From the NCBI RefSeq assembly GCF_003254395.2, contig NC_037647.1, forward strand, positions 4,700,752 through 4,764,751: a stretch of 64,000 nt of DNA, written 5' to 3'. A program made the translations under genes and the position numbers. Numbering within the stretch: the first letter of the stretch is position 1; every line of letters starts with the position of its first letter. This stretch comes from Apis mellifera. Lineage: Eukaryota; Arthropoda; Insecta; Hymenoptera; Apidae. The notes below the pieces were generated by a model, which ran no database searches, had not been told where the DNA came from, and worked only from the letters and a program-made list of their open reading frames with translations. This document shows positions 61,891 through 64,000 of the stretch, piece after piece.

Positions 61891-63000
61891 CATTTAGATT
61901 CCATTCCAATAGCAGTATGCTTAGCTACTACCTTCTCCTGAAGTCTTGATTCAACGTTGAAATTTGTTCGAAGATGATTGCTGAATAGACGCAACGTGTG
62001 TGGTTTTAGAACTAGTTTGAACGAACTATCTGGTTCGACTATTGATCTTGATGAGGAATGAATAAATACAGTATAGTTTTCATCGTTGAGAAATTTCATT
62101 TAGAGTTCTTTATATCATAATATTTTAAAGAAGAAATAATTAAGTAAAAATTATCTTGAGATAATATGTTACAAAGTGTTGCATAGAGTACCGATTAGAT
62201 ATTTGTTTTCATGCGAATTATAAAAATTTATATATAATATTTATTAGTTACTTTATGATTAACTTGAATTTTTATCGTAAATTTTTTCCTTATCTATTGC
62301 TAATCTATTTTTAACATTGATGTGTGAAACGTCAACTCGTAGAATAAGTTACAAGTTGCTACGATTAATATTATTTATAAAATTTCGATAAAATAATCTC
62401 TTTTTCAACTTTGTCGATATACTATATCGACGTTGCAAATTAGAAAGCTATGTATTTAACAAAAAAGGACACGTTGAAGATGTTGAAAATTTTTTATTTA
62501 ATTTACCTCAAAAGTCACGGGTATAATATTTACGATTATTAGAAATCGATGTCTTATCTTTTGATAAGTATTTTTCTATGTTTTTATGTAACATTTTCAG
62601 CGAGTATTATCTATGTAGGAACAACGATAAGGCGTTGATATTTTTAATTTTATTTAAATATAATTTTTAACATGGAATCTTGATAACAAAGTGTATAAAA
62701 AGAATTTGTAATTTGTTCACGGGCAAACCCTTTTTCAAAAATATTTTTAATTATACAATTGTTTTATAATTATTTCTTATATTCGCGCATAGATTAATTT
62801 TAGCTCTTTGAAATATTTATACCGGCCTTGTTTAAATTAGACGAATAGATCGCAATTTATGTTGAAATCGCGTTTACGATGGTGTTAAAACGTGGTGGAT
62901 GTTGCTCGTAAAATATCCGCGTATGTTTTGCTTGTCGCACGATTTATCGATTTATATTTTTTTCTTTTTTCAATCAAGTGATGATGAATATCAACGTTAG
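61891..63000. other. AT-rich gene-free stretch
   Basis: No exon, repeat or RNA gene was recognised. A balanced patch with CpG at 62850-62945 has no identifiable motif. Confidence 0.6.
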
Positions 63001-63058
63001 CCTCAGCCGACAGGCGGTGTAACAAACTGTTCTACGCTGTTGAATCGATGTTTCAACC

Positions 63059-63216
63059 TATAAATACCCAGGTCAATGGCAGAGACTAGCAAACAAGCGA
63101 CATCAGTCGTCAGAATCAGTATCGGATTTCGTTTCTGTTTCGTCATGGTTGAGATAGGTCGGTCACAGATCAGCTCCGTTTCGCCAGTGCCCTCGCTATT
63201 TCCCTTCTCTCGCTAA
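63059..63216 (+). promoter_or_regulatory. TATA-type core promoter with short ORF
   Basis: CTATAAATACC (TATA box 63059-63066) is followed by two initiator-like motifs, TCAGTCG (63103-63109) and TCAGTAT (63116-63122). They lie about 45-60 bp downstream, rather further than the usual 30, so an unmarked start near 63090 is also possible. An ATG at 63145 opens a 23-codon frame ending at 63216, and an AATAAA lies near 63261. This may be the first exon of a gene running off the right edge, or a very short transcript. It is the only strong TATA-plus-initiator combination noticed. Confidence 0.35.
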
Positions 63217-64000
63217 TAATTTTGAACCTTTGAACGAGTATATATTTCCCTCCAATATGTAATAAAACAACGAATTAAAATTGCGAATTTTCGTGAATAT
63301 TAAAATTCGTTCATTCATCACGATTATCTCTTTCGATTAACCGATAATAAATGATAATATATTGTTGTATTATTTTTAGATCATGATATATTGTTTATTT
63401 GTTCCATCATTCATCGTTACGATAATAAAGAAAATTACTTTAAAAAAACATTCTCTTTATTAAAAGACAAAATATGAAAGATATCATATTTGTTGTATCA
63501 TTTTGTTTTATTTCCATTGGGAAGAAATACGCGTTAAAGAGGATGATGAAATATATCGAACGACACATGCCATATCTTATGTCATAAATTGCTACTTCGT
63601 TTCTCTCCCACATATTCACACTCACTCGACGCGTATATTTCATTTTAATTCTGAGAGAAGTAGAAGAAACGTTCTATCAAATTCTAATCATCGCTTAGGA
63701 ATAGATTATAAATTCTTAAATTCAATGTTCTTATCGTCGGATTTTAAAGTGTCGATTGAACGTTTCCCTTGCATTATTTCGCAATCTCTCCTCGAGTCAG
63801 TGACATTTCTGCTTCTCTCCCACACGGGTGGTCGGCCGCGTGTAACAGTGACTCATTCCCGAAGACAACGAACCCCGAAAGGAAACGCGGAGTGAATGAA
63901 GCGATGAATGAATAGCTTCTTGTGAATGAATTTACTACCGCCTTTACGCCAAGGCGACCGACCGACCGATCTCTTTGCCTTCTCTCCTCTCCTCCTCCTT
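63217..64000. other. AT-rich DNA ending in a CpG-rich block at the window edge
   Basis: AT-rich to about 63760, then CpG-rich with an AP-1-like TGACTCA (63849-63855), repeated GAATGAAT strings and a CGAC repeat near 63954-63967. The 130-codon frame at 63503 shows no recognisable domain. The final CT-rich bases suggest another promoter-like island continuing past the window. Confidence 0.35.

Overview
The window looks like insect nuclear DNA, most likely hymenopteran and plausibly a bee. Long AT-rich stretches alternate with short, sharply bounded GC- and CpG-rich islands. TA microsatellites are abundant and recognisable transposons are few. The only gene that can be named is an animal chromatin gene with spliceosomal introns. 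The organism call is an inference; no species-diagnostic sequence was recognised.

The only convincing protein-coding gene is at the left edge on the + strand. It is the 5' end of Utx (KDM6A-type H3K27 demethylase), with three exons (111-178, 678-931, 1007-1115). Their splice sites and phases agree, and together they encode the N-terminus and the first TPR. The fourth exon, which should begin by completing the Trp codon after residue 143, was not found. Either the next intron runs more than 60 kb and leaves the window, or this is a detached 5' fragment.

From 1.1 kb to 64 kb I see no exon of a known protein family on either strand. The region reads as a large intronic or intergenic regulatory landscape. 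Islands with promoter or enhancer character lie at about 7.2, 8.9-9.5, 10.1-10.7, 12.5-12.7, 19.4-20.7, 27.7-29.2, 31.7-32.3, 34.8-37.1, 42.2-43.3, 45.2-45.6, 48.6-50.8, 53.2-53.9, 57.4-58.0, 61.5-61.9 and 63.0-64.0 kb. The 10.1-10.3 kb island carries a cluster of CRE and CCAAT motifs. The 19.4 and 32.2 kb islands carry perfect NRF-1/erect-wing-type palindromes. The 19.4-20.7 kb island ends in a strong 5' splice site directly after an ATG, so it is probably a 5' exon of a + strand gene. At 42,015/42,016 a strong polypyrimidine-AG abuts GTAAGT, the signature of a recursive (ratchet) splice site. A second GTAAGTA lies 49 nt downstream. This supports a very long + strand intron crossing that point.

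Repeats include a 210-220 bp tandem repeat (47.8-48.5 kb), a 244-bp tandem duplication (44.6-45.1 kb), a decayed hAT-like non-autonomous element (46.46-46.85 kb), many TA tracts, homopolymers, perfect palindromes and two alternating purine-pyrimidine runs. No tRNA, rRNA, CRISPR array or known microRNA was recognised.
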